Notes under the pieces: model-generated | Told to the model about the DNA's origin: nothing | What the model saw: the letters and a program-made list of their open reading frames with translations, nothing else | Database searches by the model: none | Assembly: GCF_000350225.1 (NCBI RefSeq) | Contig: NW_005179117.1 | Coordinates: forward strand, 19,322 to 83,321 | Direction: 5' to 3' | Source: Chondrus crispus | Lineage: Eukaryota > Rhodophyta > Florideophyceae > Gigartinales > Gigartinaceae | Length of the DNA stretch: 64,000 bases | Made by a program: the position numbers and the translations under genes | Part shown: positions 1 to 8,448 of the stretch, piece after piece | How positions within the stretch are numbered: the stretch's first letter is position 1 | Layout of the letters: each line of letters begins with the position of its first letter

Positions 1-2
1 GT

Positions 3-614
3 TCTGGTGAAAAGACAAAAATTCGTCTCAAAGAGCAAGAACAAGAGCGAGAGGCCAGAACTAGAGCGGAGGTCCTTGAAATTATAGGCGACATTCGTGA
101 TGCGGATATGAAACCGCCTGAAAACGTGTTGTTTATCTGCAAACTGAATCCCGCTACCGAAGCGGATGATCTTGAAATCATATTCTCGCGCTTTGGGGAG
201 TGCAAGGCAGACATTTTGCGTGATAGGAAATCTGGAAAATCGTTGTGCTATGGCTTCATTGAGTTTGAGAAGAAAGAACACTGCGAAAAGGCATATTTCA
301 AAATGGATAGCACTCTCATCGACGATCGGAGAGTACGCGTCGACTTCTCTCAATCGGTCAGCAAGCTCTGGAACGAGGCTAGAAGGGCTAGAATTTCCAA
401 TTCTCCTGACATGCCAGGGCTTTTCAAGCACCGTCAATCGAACACAAATAGCAACCCATGTTCACGCCCGGAGGCTGATAAGTTTATTAGAAGGTCAGAT
501 GTCACTCAAGCTCTAGAAGCAGACGTGCCATTTAGGTCCCGCCTCGCCGAACGTCCGAAGAGTGAGGTAATCAGACCGCGAAAAAAATCTCGGTTTGATG
601 TTCGACCAGCATAA
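3..614 (+). CDS. PPIL4/CYP59-type cyclophilin, C-terminal RRM part (5' truncated by window edge)
   Basis: The frame is open from the first bases of the window, so the gene starts upstream. What is visible begins with a charged helix ([20 protein letters not shown]), then [20 protein letters not shown] and one RRM. RNP2-like VLFICKL and RNP1-like CYGFIEF are present, followed by the family's [13 protein letters not shown] ending. This helix, KPPENVLF and RRM order is the C-terminal half of the nuclear PPIL4/CYP59 cyclophilins, which couple a peptidyl-prolyl isomerase domain to RNA binding and act with RNA polymerase II transcription and splicing. The isomerase domain itself lies outside the window. 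The tail is basic (RPRKKSRFD), as expected for a nuclear protein. The stop is 103 bp from the stop of the convergent UXS gene. Confidence 0.88.
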   Translation, partial: SGEKTKIRLKEQEQEREARTRAEVLEIIGDIRDADMKPPENVLFICKLNPATEADDLEIIFSRFGECKADILRDRKSGKSLCYGFIEFEKKEHCEKAYFKMDSTLIDDRRVRVDFSQSVSKLWNEARRARISNSPDMPGLFKHRQSNTNSNPCSRPEADKFIRRSDVTQALEADVPFRSRLAERPKSEVIRPRKKSRFDVRPA

Positions 615-717
615 GCACAAGATCCCTTTTACATAAGGGCATGCAATTTGTGTTTTGGGTGTCGGTTTCTACAGTTCACATGTTAGCAGTCGTGGTGACG
701 GAGTGCTACACATGCTA

Positions 718-1992
718 TCACCAGCCTTCATCCCCGTTTCGGATGCGTTCCTTGAAGTCGACTGTCATCAATTTCAGCCCATCCATCAATTCAACTCCTG
801 GCTCCCAGCCGAGGACATCCTTCGCTTTTGTGATGTCCGGCTTACGTTGCTTGGGGTCATCTGGGGTTAACGGGGTATAAGTAATTTCAACATTCGGGTC
901 GACAGCCTTTTTCACAACGTCTGCAAGTTCGCGAATAGTGAATTCATGTGGGTTACCGATATTGACGGGACCGTCGACATCCTCCGTATTCATGAGCTTG
1001 ATGAGACCGTCCACTTGGTCCGAAACATAGCAAAACGATCTTGTTTGGTTTCCTGAGCCCTGTACGGTCAACTGCTCCCCTCTCAACGCTTGTCCCACAA
1101 AGTTGGACACGACTCGGCCGTCGTTGAGAGCCATCCTGGGGCCATATGTGTTGAAAATGCGTGCAATCCTAATATCAACACCATTCTGCCGCTTAAAGTC
1201 ATAGCACAACGTTTCGGCGACTCTCTTACCCTCATCATAGCAAGAACGCTCGCCAATTGGGTTGACGTTGCCCCAATATTCCTCGTGTTGCGGATGTACC
1301 AAGGGGTCACCATACACTTCAGACGTTGACGTAATGAGGAATCGAGCATGAGTGCGCTTGGCGAGACCCAACATGTTGTACGTGCCCAAGAAACTGGTCT
1401 TGAGGGTGTGGATCGGGTTATACTTATAATGAATTGGCGAGGCTGGGCAAGCCAAATGATAAATTTGGTCAACTTCAAGGCTGATTGGATCGATGACATC
1501 GTGTCGGATGAACTCAAAACGGGGAGAGTTGTAGTGTCTCTCAAGGTTGCTCTTTTTGCCAGTAAAGAGCGAATCTACGACAATTACCATGTGACCCTCA
1601 TCCATAAGCCTGTCCACCAAATGGCTACCTATGAAGCCAGCACCACCAGTAACGAGAATACGCTTCTTGTCAGCCCGCCTGTTGGGAGGCTTGAGTTTTG
1701 AGACATCATGAGTCCGTTCCTCAACCGGATCATCGAGGATAGGAACAGCAGAACGAGCGGTGGGTGGTGGGAGGACTTCGTCGATATGACTGGTTCGGTC
1801 GGCAGCATTGACAGTAGGGGTTTCAAAATCACTGCTTGGGCGAAACCCAGTCCTATCTACTGTGAGTGGTGAGGAAACGGCAGACTGAGATGAGACAAAC
1901 AAAGAGAGGAGGAGGAGAAGTGAGAGGGCTGCTGGAATCTTCATCTTAGATAGAGGAAAACGAGAAAGCGAGCTTCGCGGAGCCAGCGGCAT
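718..1992 (-). CDS. UXS: UDP-glucuronate decarboxylase (UDP-xylose synthase), membrane-anchored
   Basis: A 424-residue extended short-chain dehydrogenase that converts UDP-glucuronate to UDP-xylose with bound NAD+, supplying xylose for polysaccharides and glycoproteins. The Rossmann motif GGAGFIG is at residues 116-122, the TSTSEVYGD catalytic stretch at 221-229 and the YxxxK pair at Y252/K256. The family block [12 protein letters not shown] is intact. Residues 17-38 are strongly hydrophobic ([20 protein letters not shown]), so the enzyme is probably a type II Golgi or ER membrane protein or carries a signal peptide, like plant and animal membrane UXS forms. The start at 1992 is an ATG; Met17, just before the hydrophobic segment, is an alternative. 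The gene is intron-free and complete. Confidence 0.95.
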   Translation of the reverse strand: MPLAPRSSLSRFPLSKMKIPAALSLLLLLSLFVSSQSAVSSPLTVDRTGFRPSSDFETPTVNAADRTSHIDEVLPPPTARSAVPILDDPVEERTHDVSKLKPPNRRADKKRILVTGGAGFIGSHLVDRLMDEGHMVIVVDSLFTGKKSNLERHYNSPRFEFIRHDVIDPISLEVDQIYHLACPASPIHYKYNPIHTLKTSFLGTYNMLGLAKRTHARFLITSTSEVYGDPLVHPQHEEYWGNVNPIGERSCYDEGKRVAETLCYDFKRQNGVDIRIARIFNTYGPRMALNDGRVVSNFVGQALRGEQLTVQGSGNQTRSFCYVSDQVDGLIKLMNTEDVDGPVNIGNPHEFTIRELADVVKKAVDPNVEITYTPLTPDDPKQRKPDITKAKDVLGWEPGVELMDGLKLMTVDFKERIRNGDEGW

Positions 1993-3307
1993 GACCTATC
2001 GCTTCAGCGCGGCCGATGCAAGTAAGTGGAGGTTTGAAACGAAAGTCAGCGGAGCTATCACCGTCGGAGGTAGACGCTCTCTTCTGATGGGATTTCAAAC
2101 GACAGCGACGTTAACATTCGCGATGAACCACAGCTACACCGAGAGGTCGGGGTGAGGTGCGGGACGAGGATGGACACAGCAGGAAAGTGAAATGGTCGTG
2201 ACTACCTAACGATGTCGCGTGTGTTGGGGCACACTTTGTATGAGGTGCGTCGCCGATTGCTGCTTGACCCCAGACCTCTGCAGTGTGTGTTTGGGAGGCC
2301 TTTATGTCGCGCTTGTCAGCAAATCATGATTCGTGTCCAGGTGTTTTTAAGTGTTGCTAAAATACACATAAGTTTAATAATGCCGATATAAAATGTTTGT
2401 TTGTTTGCCGTTCAAGTGCAGAGCACTCGGCATGCTGCTGTAATCGCATGACCGAAAAAGCATCAACTCCAGAAGCCCCACCATGATAGAGGACAAATGA
2501 GGTCCAGATCTTTCATACCTTCTTACAGTTGGGCACGTGATTCGTGATACACGTATGGAGAGTAAATTATGGGAACGAAATGACTCGCTAATTGGTACAA
2601 GTGTCTTCATTTTTATTGCAGTAGCCAATCACAGCCCGTGTCGGCTAAATTTCACCTGTCTCGGGGTGCATTTAAGTAACTAAATTAGTTAAATTGCCGA
2701 CCTACATGTTTATTCTACTCCAGCCATGTGGTGTTGACAAGAGGCCTCAGAGCAGGCCAAAGCTTGTTGTGATTCGTCGGTACGGACCCCCAATTCCGCC
2801 GCCTTCTAAAAATGCGCCATGTAAACTCTAAACTTAAAGTTTAAAGTCAGCCCTGCGCCCGCGCCAGCCGTTCACGAATTATCCCAAATGCACTCTACGG
2901 TGCATTCCTCACCAGCATGCCTCTATTATGGTTGGTGAATGCCCTGTATCTTTATTGTGATTGGTGGCTATTCAATGAATATGTACCAACCACAATATAG
3001 ATATTGTCGTCATGGCAGGAGCTGGACTGGCGCCTGAGTGCTTTTATCTAAAAAAATCCCCCTCCTGACACTGATATTGTGAGCCGATGGCTTCACCGAT
3101 CCGTAACGTCCTGCTCCTTGGAGCAGACGGTGGGACCACCGTCCCACCGGCAGTCACGAGACTTCATGCTGTAGAACACAATCGTCGTGCTCTGCCGTAC
3201 TGTACCAAACGGTAGCTTCGAAGGTACTGTATGCAAACTTTACAGTATAATACACTCTCACTCGGCGAGAGTCCAGCTCCCATCCTGGCTGCTCTATGAT
3301 AACGATA
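1993..3307. other. Intergenic region between UXS start and the DIRS-like element
   Basis: No convincing ORF. The proximal part should hold the UXS promoter. An imperfect inverted repeat (TATTATGGTTGGT near 2924 and its complement near 2987) with a further related copy between the arms may be a small foldback remnant. A 15-bp palindrome TAAACTTAAAGTTTA lies near 2830. TACTGTA/TACAGTA words cluster at 3197-3250, just before the retrotransposon end. Confidence 0.5.
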
Positions 3308-3337
3308 CGTAACAGATGCCCGCGCGGTAGAATGCCA
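3308..3337 (-). repeat. Split direct repeat B2 (element 3' end)
   Basis: A 30-bp copy of B1 (3634-3663), differing at two positions (GCCCGCG here, GCTCACG in B1). It is the last element sequence on the minus strand before unrelated flanking DNA. Confidence 0.8.
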
Positions 3338-3488
3338 TAACACAGATTTTATTCAGGAGAAACATCTGGGGTAGGGTAACAAGTAAACGAACAATTCTAG
3401 ATAATTCTAAACGAGAAGTGTGACGTACGCACACAGAGACGGTTGGCTGACAGCGCGCACCACGCCGCGAGGAGCGGGGGGGCGGGGG

Positions 3489-3636
3489 CTGAGAAACGGA
3501 TGACTGCCTGGAGTAAAGAGAGTTGAGCAGCTGCCCCCACTGATAAGCAAAGGGCCGACGCAAAGGGGCCGGGGCGTACAGTGGGGGCTGAGAGCGGCGG
3601 GAGGCATTACAGTGTGATCATAAGATACAGGTCCGT
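3489..3636 (-). repeat. Split direct repeat A2
   Basis: 148-bp copy of A1 (7891-8038) with four single-base differences. It repeats the ATG and the first codons of the gag-like ORF but is followed by an unrelated frame that ends soon after, so it is a non-coding duplicate of the gag 5' end. Confidence 0.88.
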
Positions 3637-3663
3637 AACAGATGCTCACGCGGTAGAATGCCA
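3634..3663 (-). repeat. Split direct repeat B1
   Basis: Lies between the recombinase stop and A2 and abuts A2 directly at the sequence CCGTAACAG, the arrangement expected from the circular-junction model for these elements. Confidence 0.8.
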
Positions 3664-3685
3664 AATTTCGAGACTGGATGGAGCG

Positions 3686-4996
3686 TCATAGACGGACAGC
3701 GGAGGGCGCAAAGCGACCGAAAAACGACCGTGCCGCCGGTGTAACCGGCAACAGCGCGTCTAAATAGTGCTTGTGCACTACCTCCGCAGAGGAGTGGTTA
3801 GAAAGACGCATGACGGTCTCAAGGCGAACGCCGGCCGCATAGGCCGCGGAGATCCTCCCACTACGGAGCGAGCGAGCGGTACATTTCGTCCCGGCCGGGG
3901 GTCGGACGTCCGCGACTAGCGAGTCTAGCGTCGAGCGGAGAACGGCAGCGGTAGGCGGTGAGCGATCGGAGCTTCCAGAGAACAGGTAGGATTCCAGGCG
4001 AACGGCAGCGGCGCCCAATTTCGACAGTAGCTCGTAGAGGGGGTCGGAAGGGGAGGGGAACGGGATGCGGAGAGCGATTCTCGGCGACGACCACCGGTCC
4101 CCATATTTGAAGGTGACCATCTGCAGGGTCACCTCTGTCGGCGACAGTTGCAGGTCACAGCGACGGAGCAAACGCAGACTGGTGGGGCGTGTACAGATTA
4201 GAAACCCAAGCGCAACGACGCTCCACTTCTGCAGACCGCGGTGATCGGTGGCGGCCAAGGCGAGCTGGAGAGCACGCAGCGCGCACTCCGCAGGGAAGGG
4301 AGCCGAGCGCTCAGGAGGCCCTCCGGCGCGCGCGGCATCATTAGAAACATAGCCTTGGCGCGTGGACGCGACCAAGTGGTCCTTCGTAGGGTCGGCCAGG
4401 CCGTACCGGCGATGCTGCAACCCGATGGCCGCAATGTACGGCCTGATAGAACCTCCACGGACTGTCCCCCGCACGTACAGGTGTCCGACGTAGCACGCCA
4501 CAGTGATGGGGGTGGCGGGCAGCGACGAGACCCCGTCAATTCCACAGAACGCGGTGAACGCCTCCCAGTGGTGCTGATAGGCAGCCTGCGTACTGGAGAC
4601 GAGGTTGTGGCCGAGCAAAGGAGCGGCTTGGGCCGCTCCGGCCCGGGCGCCTAGAAAGTGGGCAGCGGCGGCGGCGCCCTGCTCCTGCCAACGGCGGCGG
4701 GCCCTGGCTTGAATTCGAACGCGACGCTCTTCCACAGTGTCGTCACGCCCGGAACGACCGTGACCGGGCGGGCGACCGACGCTGCGCTTTGGTACCATTG
4801 CTGGCGCAGCCAATTCGGCGCCACCAGAACGCCGGCGCGAGCGGACAGGAAGCGGGCCCAGACCCCTAGGAGGGCGGGGCGCGGAATGACGACGGGGAAC
4901 AAACCAGGCGGCGGCGGACGCCTCGGTAGAGCGTTTCCATCCAGCGCGAAGAGCGGGGCACCGCTCGTCGCGCTGGATGGAAACGCTCCGCGGCAT
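3686..4996 (-). CDS. Tyrosine recombinase of the DIRS-like element
   Basis: 436 residues as drawn. The first 65-100 overlap the pol linker in another frame, so the real start is probably near Met67 (4798). A SAM-like N-terminal domain (STQAAYQHHWEAFTAFC) precedes the catalytic domain. Visible catalytic positions are Arg270 (CTRPTSL), Arg378, His401 and the nucleophile Tyr411 (HKHYLD). The usual HxxR box reads RSLR, so its first histidine is replaced by Arg375. The enzyme would integrate the circular cDNA by site-specific recombination, explaining the absence of target duplications and of an integrase or endonuclease gene. Confidence 0.87.
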   Translation of the reverse strand: MPRSVSIQRDERCPALRAGWKRSTEASAAAWFVPRRHSAPRPPRGLGPLPVRSRRRSGGAELAAPAMVPKRSVGRPPGHGRSGRDDTVEERRVRIQARARRRWQEQGAAAAAHFLGARAGAAQAAPLLGHNLVSSTQAAYQHHWEAFTAFCGIDGVSSLPATPITVACYVGHLYVRGTVRGGSIRPYIAAIGLQHRRYGLADPTKDHLVASTRQGYVSNDAARAGGPPERSAPFPAECALRALQLALAATDHRGLQKWSVVALGFLICTRPTSLRLLRRCDLQLSPTEVTLQMVTFKYGDRWSSPRIALRIPFPSPSDPLYELLSKLGAAAVRLESYLFSGSSDRSPPTAAVLRSTLDSLVADVRPPAGTKCTARSLRSGRISAAYAAGVRLETVMRLSNHSSAEVVHKHYLDALLPVTPAARSFFGRFAPSAVRL

Positions 4997-5610
4997 GCCG
5001 CGAAGCGGCGCTGCAATAGCAGGCGGGCGTCGCGCGGTAGGTGCCAGTCAAAACTGTCGTGCCGGCGCGATAGGCGGTCCGCCCAGCAGTTCAGAATCGA
5101 CGGCAGGTGTCGCGTCGACAGGGAGATGCCATGGTCTTTGCAGAGGGCGCAGAGGAGGCGCAACTTGGCGAGAAGACGCGGCGACCGGCTGGTGTAGTTT
5201 CTGACGACATGCGCCGTGACAAGGGAATCTGTCACGAGCAGCACGTGCCTGGGCCGTGCGAAGGGCAGAAACTGGCGCAGCGCCAGCAGGGCGGCCGTCA
5301 ACTCGAGTTCGTTGATGTGCGCCCCCTCTTCCGCCTCGGAACCCGGGCGCCGGCCCCTTGCCTTGCCACGCCGCCCCCCACCCTGACATGCTGGAGTCTG
5401 TAAAGACGCACAAGTCCGGGCTCGGCCAGATCACTCGGCCGACGTGGGGGTTGGATGCCAGACGCGCCCACCATTGAAGGTCCCGCATAGCAGCGTGGGA
5501 CAGGCGGGAGTCGCTCTCGGGCCTCAATCCCGTTGTAGCGCGAGCGAGCGCCAAGTCCGCAGCGAGGTCGATTCGCGGTCGCGGCCGCGGAGCGGCCGAG
5601 CGGCCGAGCG
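4651..5610 (-). pseudogene. RNase H and linker region of the DIRS-like pol, broken by two compensating frame changes
   Basis: The RNase H N-terminal half (DLQWWARLASNP, then LCVFTDSSMSGWGAAW with the first catalytic Asp) is read in one minus frame down to about 5330. The second half (HINELELTAALLALRQF, VLLVTDSLVTAHVV and the NCWADRLSRR ending) is read in the frame of the RT ORF. The RT frame thus leaves and returns, which points to two small compensating indels near 5560-5690 and near 5330. The linker after RNase H has the DIRS-typical VLVAPNWLRQQWY block just before the recombinase. A 60-nt hairpin (4929-4988) sits within it. It is annotated as broken unless frameshifting is programmed. Confidence 0.72.
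4929..4988. repeat. 60-nt near-perfect hairpin inside the DIRS-like element
   Basis: Arms of 28 nt (4929-4956 and 4961-4988) pair with one mismatch around a 4-nt loop GGCA. The arms contain the direct copy and complement of TTTCCATCCAGCGCG. It lies where the pol linker ends and the recombinase ORF begins. Confidence 0.85.
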
Positions 5611-6708
5611 AAGAACTTCGCGCGGAGCCGAGCGCAAGCCGAGGCCCGCTGCAGGCGAATTTTTTGCGCGGGCTTCGCGCGCTCGCACGCGCGGATCCCC
5701 TCCCAGAGCAGGGAAGAGTTCGCGGAGGCGCAGCCGGCAGTCGACTACTGCTGGGGCGCTCGCGTTCGCGAGCCCCGCGAACCGCTCGACGTCCTTGCGC
5801 TTTACGAAGCGACGGTGACGGGAGGCGTATCGCAACAGACGCGACGCGCCGAGCTCGATGGAGGCGAGCTTCTTCGGGGACAGCAAGAAACGCTCCTCCT
5901 CGGTGTCTACGAGGATTCCGAGGACCTCCAAACGCGTCGTCCCCTCGAAGAAGCTCTTCTCCGGGTGCAGGGTGAGGCCTAGCTTCCGGAATCGAAGCGC
6001 CATCACCCTCCCCAGCTCGTGCGTTTCCAGCCTCCCGGTGGCGTCGCCCGGCCGCCGCGGTTTCGCTGCCCCGAAAAAGTCGTCGAGGTAGGAAAATGCG
6101 CGGTGGCCGAGGTGGCGCAAAAAGCCAACGACCGGGGCCATCGCCTTCGTGAAGAACCACGGGGCGACGGCCAAGCCGCAATTCAAGCACAGGGGGATGA
6201 ATATGCAACTGCCGATGTAGAAGGCCAGCCGCATCCTGTCCTCGGTGCGAATGCGGAGGTGATAGTAAGCGTCCTTGATGTCCGCCTTCCACATATGGTC
6301 CCCCTGGCTCAGCTCCGAGACGAGGTCCGCGAGTTGGTCCATTCGGAACGTGCGCGCCTCCATGCACTCGTTCGCCCTCTTGTAGTCCACCACGAGCCGG
6401 CTCTTCCCCGCCGTTTGTGTGACGAACGACGGGTATATCTGCCCGGCCCGTGTCAGAGCCCGCGCTTGCGACCCTGTCGCCCTCCGGACAAACCCCTTGC
6501 TCAGCCACCTGTCCACCTCGGTCTGCGCAAATGCGGCGTCCTCCCGAGAGAGTGGGTACGGACGCGGGCATTGATACGGCGCCCCCTGAGTCCACGGCAG
6601 CTGCAGTCCGAAGCTCAACTGTCGCACTAGCCATGGACTCGCGCCGAGGGCGCTCCAAGCCACGTGCGACCTCCCTACGCGGACCGACGGCGGTACCGCA
6701 AGGGGCAT
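5524..6708 (-). CDS. Reverse transcriptase ORF of the DIRS-like element
   Basis: 394 residues from an ATG 8 bp after the gag stop. Reverse transcriptase motifs are intact: KADIKDAYYHL (catalytic Asp143) and YLDD at 207-210. The N-terminal LGASPWLVRQLSFGLQLPW block is typical of DIRS-type polymerases. It copies the element RNA into DNA. After about residue 340 the sequence stops looking like RT; the expected RNase H continues in another minus frame, so the ORF's last 50 or so residues (RGRDRESTSLRTW...) are probably out-of-frame. The GC-rich run GCGGCCGAGCGGCCGAGCG near 5585-5605 is a likely slip point. Confidence 0.88.
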   Translation of the reverse strand: MPLAVPPSVRVGRSHVAWSALGASPWLVRQLSFGLQLPWTQGAPYQCPRPYPLSREDAAFAQTEVDRWLSKGFVRRATGSQARALTRAGQIYPSFVTQTAGKSRLVVDYKRANECMEARTFRMDQLADLVSELSQGDHMWKADIKDAYYHLRIRTEDRMRLAFYIGSCIFIPLCLNCGLAVAPWFFTKAMAPVVGFLRHLGHRAFSYLDDFFGAAKPRRPGDATGRLETHELGRVMALRFRKLGLTLHPEKSFFEGTTRLEVLGILVDTEEERFLLSPKKLASIELGASRLLRYASRHRRFVKRKDVERFAGLANASAPAVVDCRLRLRELFPALGGDPRVRAREARAKNSPAAGLGLRSAPREVLRSAARPLRGRDRESTSLRTWRSLALQRD

Positions 6709-6716
6709 CGCTTTCC

Positions 6717-8009
6717 TTAGCGGGTCCCTCCTCCTCCTCGTCCGCCGCGACGACCGCGGCTCCGTCCCCGCCCTCGACCGCCTCTGCCCGCTTGAGGGCC
6801 TGTGGCGGGAGGTCCGGAGAGAGCGGCGGTGACAGGCGCCCCGCGAAGAGGAGCGCTCGGCGCCTGCCCTCCGCGGCGTCGCCCTGCGACCTGGGAGGCG
6901 TACCGGATCGCCTGCACCTGCTGCCGTCGGAAAGCCTGGCTTCCTGCGGAACTGAAGGAAGCCGGGGGTTCGATGTACGCCGCAAGAAGCTCAGGGTCCA
7001 CAACCCCAGCTGCTCCTTGTAGACCACAGAGTACCTCGTACTTAGAGGCGTTGAGCTCGTAGACTCCGAACGCTGCGACCTGTACGTCTGAAAGGCGGAC
7101 GGCGGCCTTGCGGAGCTCTTCCCCGTCGACACTCGCCTCGACCCGGGGGAGCAGAGCGGCGAGCTCACCAATGACCGAGGTAAGCTCGTTGGAGACCTCG
7201 CAAAGGCAAACGGAGGTGGCGTATAACTTGCTAGCCTCGCTGGCTCTACCCGGGCTTGCGTGGACTGCCGAAAAGGTGTGGTAGTGCTCGACAGTGTCCG
7301 GGTCAAAGCGGACAGGGAATCGCCCTTGGTAGCGACGAGGGATCTCGAATCGAGGCGGGATGACGTACCCTGTCCTCTCTTCATACCAGGTTTCCGTGAA
7401 AGCCTGGGATCCTGCTCCTTCGTCGGGGTCGAAGCCGGATTCTTCTTCTTCTTCACCTTCGGAGTACGGGTTGTCCTCCTCGGCGGCGGGCTCTCCTCCC
7501 GAAACCGCTGCGGCACCTGGTGGCGGCGGATCGGCCGCGGCGGCGGCGGTTCTGACGGCGTCGCTTCCCCTCTCTGACGAATCGGGTGCAAGCGGACTTG
7601 GTTCCGGCCCGGCGGGGGCAGCGGAAGCTGGCTCGCTCGAGATCGGGTGCGCGGTGGCGGCGGATCCTGCATTCGGTTGCAGCGTCGCTAATGCGACTTT
7701 AAGTTGCTCGGCGATTAAGGCCGACATGGCTGAGCTCGTCGCCGCGTCGAGAGCGGGTAGAGGTTCGACGGGATCGGTGGCGTCGACGGGCAAAGCTGGT
7801 TGTTCTCCTGATATTCCGCTCGGCGTTGCCGTAAGGGAAGAAATGTGTCGAACCTCCGCGCTGTGTTGGCACGGGGAATCGTTTCTCAGGCTGAAAAACG
7901 GATGACTGCCTGGATTAAAGAGAGTTGAGCAGCTGCCCCCACTGATAAGCAAAGGGCCGACGCAAAGGGGCCGGGGCGTATAGTGGGGGCTGAGAGCGGC
8001 GGGAGGCAT
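6717..8009 (-). CDS. Gag-like ORF of the DIRS-like element
   Basis: 430 residues, ATG inside repeat A1. The first 40 residues are Pro/Ser-rich, then comes a low-complexity Ala/Pro/Glu region with an acidic stretch (GEEEEESGFDPDEG). A folded-looking central part follows (about 215-370, containing WYEERTGYVIPPRFEIPRRY and a helical segment), and the C-terminus is an Arg/Gly-rich tail that could bind RNA. No CCHC knuckle is present. Position and composition fit the first ORF of DIRS-type elements, which encodes a poorly conserved nucleic-acid-binding protein. It ends 8 bp before the RT ATG. No database family can be asserted by eye. Confidence 0.75.
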   Translation of the reverse strand: MPPAALSPHYTPRPLCVGPLLISGGSCSTLFNPGSHPFFSLRNDSPCQHSAEVRHISSLTATPSGISGEQPALPVDATDPVEPLPALDAATSSAMSALIAEQLKVALATLQPNAGSAATAHPISSEPASAAPAGPEPSPLAPDSSERGSDAVRTAAAAADPPPPGAAAVSGGEPAAEEDNPYSEGEEEEESGFDPDEGAGSQAFTETWYEERTGYVIPPRFEIPRRYQGRFPVRFDPDTVEHYHTFSAVHASPGRASEASKLYATSVCLCEVSNELTSVIGELAALLPRVEASVDGEELRKAAVRLSDVQVAAFGVYELNASKYEVLCGLQGAAGVVDPELLAAYIEPPASFSSAGSQAFRRQQVQAIRYASQVAGRRRGGQAPSAPLRGAPVTAALSGPPATGPQAGRGGRGRGRSRGRRGGRGGGGTR

Positions 8010-8038
8010 TACAGCGTGATCATAAGATACAGGTCCGT
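7891..8038 (-). repeat. Split direct repeat A1 (element 5' end)
   Basis: 148-bp repeat at the 5' end of the element. The ATG of the gag-like ORF (8009) lies inside it, so the repeat encodes roughly the first 40 residues of that protein. A promoter for the element RNA would be expected in or just before it, but none can be recognised by eye. Confidence 0.85.
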
Positions 8039-8128
8039 TTTAGTCAGAACTGACCATCGCCTGCCGTTCATTTCGCCGGAAATGTGTATCGAGTTCGGAA
8101 GGGAGATTCTGCGATTGGGGGGGTGACA

Positions 8129-8143
8129 GCTTGCAGAATTAGA
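8129..8143 (+). repeat. Left inverted-repeat arm of the MULE
   Basis: GCTTGCAGAATTAGA, preceded and followed by the direct motif GGGGGGGTGACAGC (about 8117-8130 and 8148-8161). It is exactly complementary to 12185-12199. Confidence 0.6.
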
Positions 8144-8448
8144 CAATCGGGGGGGTGACAGCGGAAAAGGTGGATGGCATGGAGGGTGAATAGGAAGGGG
8201 ATGGACGGCTCGGTAGGTGATTTTCATATGTCACCATCGTTTCCAATCACAACGGAAAATGTCGCATTTTAGTCAGCAGAATCACCCCTTAAGCCGTGAG
8301 GGACAATAAAGAATCACCCTGTAATCCCACGTTGTCACTCTACCCGCGAACGACCTGCGCTAATCTCTTTACTCTTGCCTGATTCACCCTGTATTCTGCT
8401 CTGCATTCCCCCACGTCACCCTAAGGCCGCTGCTCAAACCATACAACC

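Larger units (their letters stand above)
3308..8038 (-). mobile_element. DIRS-superfamily (Ngaro/PAT-like) tyrosine-recombinase retrotransposon with split direct repeats
   Basis: On the minus strand the order is repeat A1 (8038-7891), a gag-like ORF, reverse transcriptase, RNase H, tyrosine recombinase, then B1 (3663-3634), A2 (3636-3489) and B2 (3337-3308). A1-ORFs-B1-A2-B2 is the split-direct-repeat layout known from PAT and Ngaro elements. A1 and A2 are both 148 bp and differ at 4 positions by my alignment; B1 and B2 are about 30 bp and differ at 2. No flanking target duplication is seen, as expected for tyrosine-recombinase integration. The ends share a short ACG at the B1/A2 and B2/flank junctions, a possible crossover core. 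The interior is GC-rich compared with its surroundings. Frame breaks in the RT/RNase H region suggest this copy is inactive. Confidence 0.9.

Noticed and set aside
1083-1701. ORFs on both strands within UXS
   Set aside because: Out-of-frame shadows of the complete UXS gene.
5048-7672. An 874-codon minus-strand open frame across the retrotransposon
   Set aside because: It is a GC-driven shadow of gag and RT for most of its length; only its last part (about 5330-5570) carries genuine RNase H sequence.
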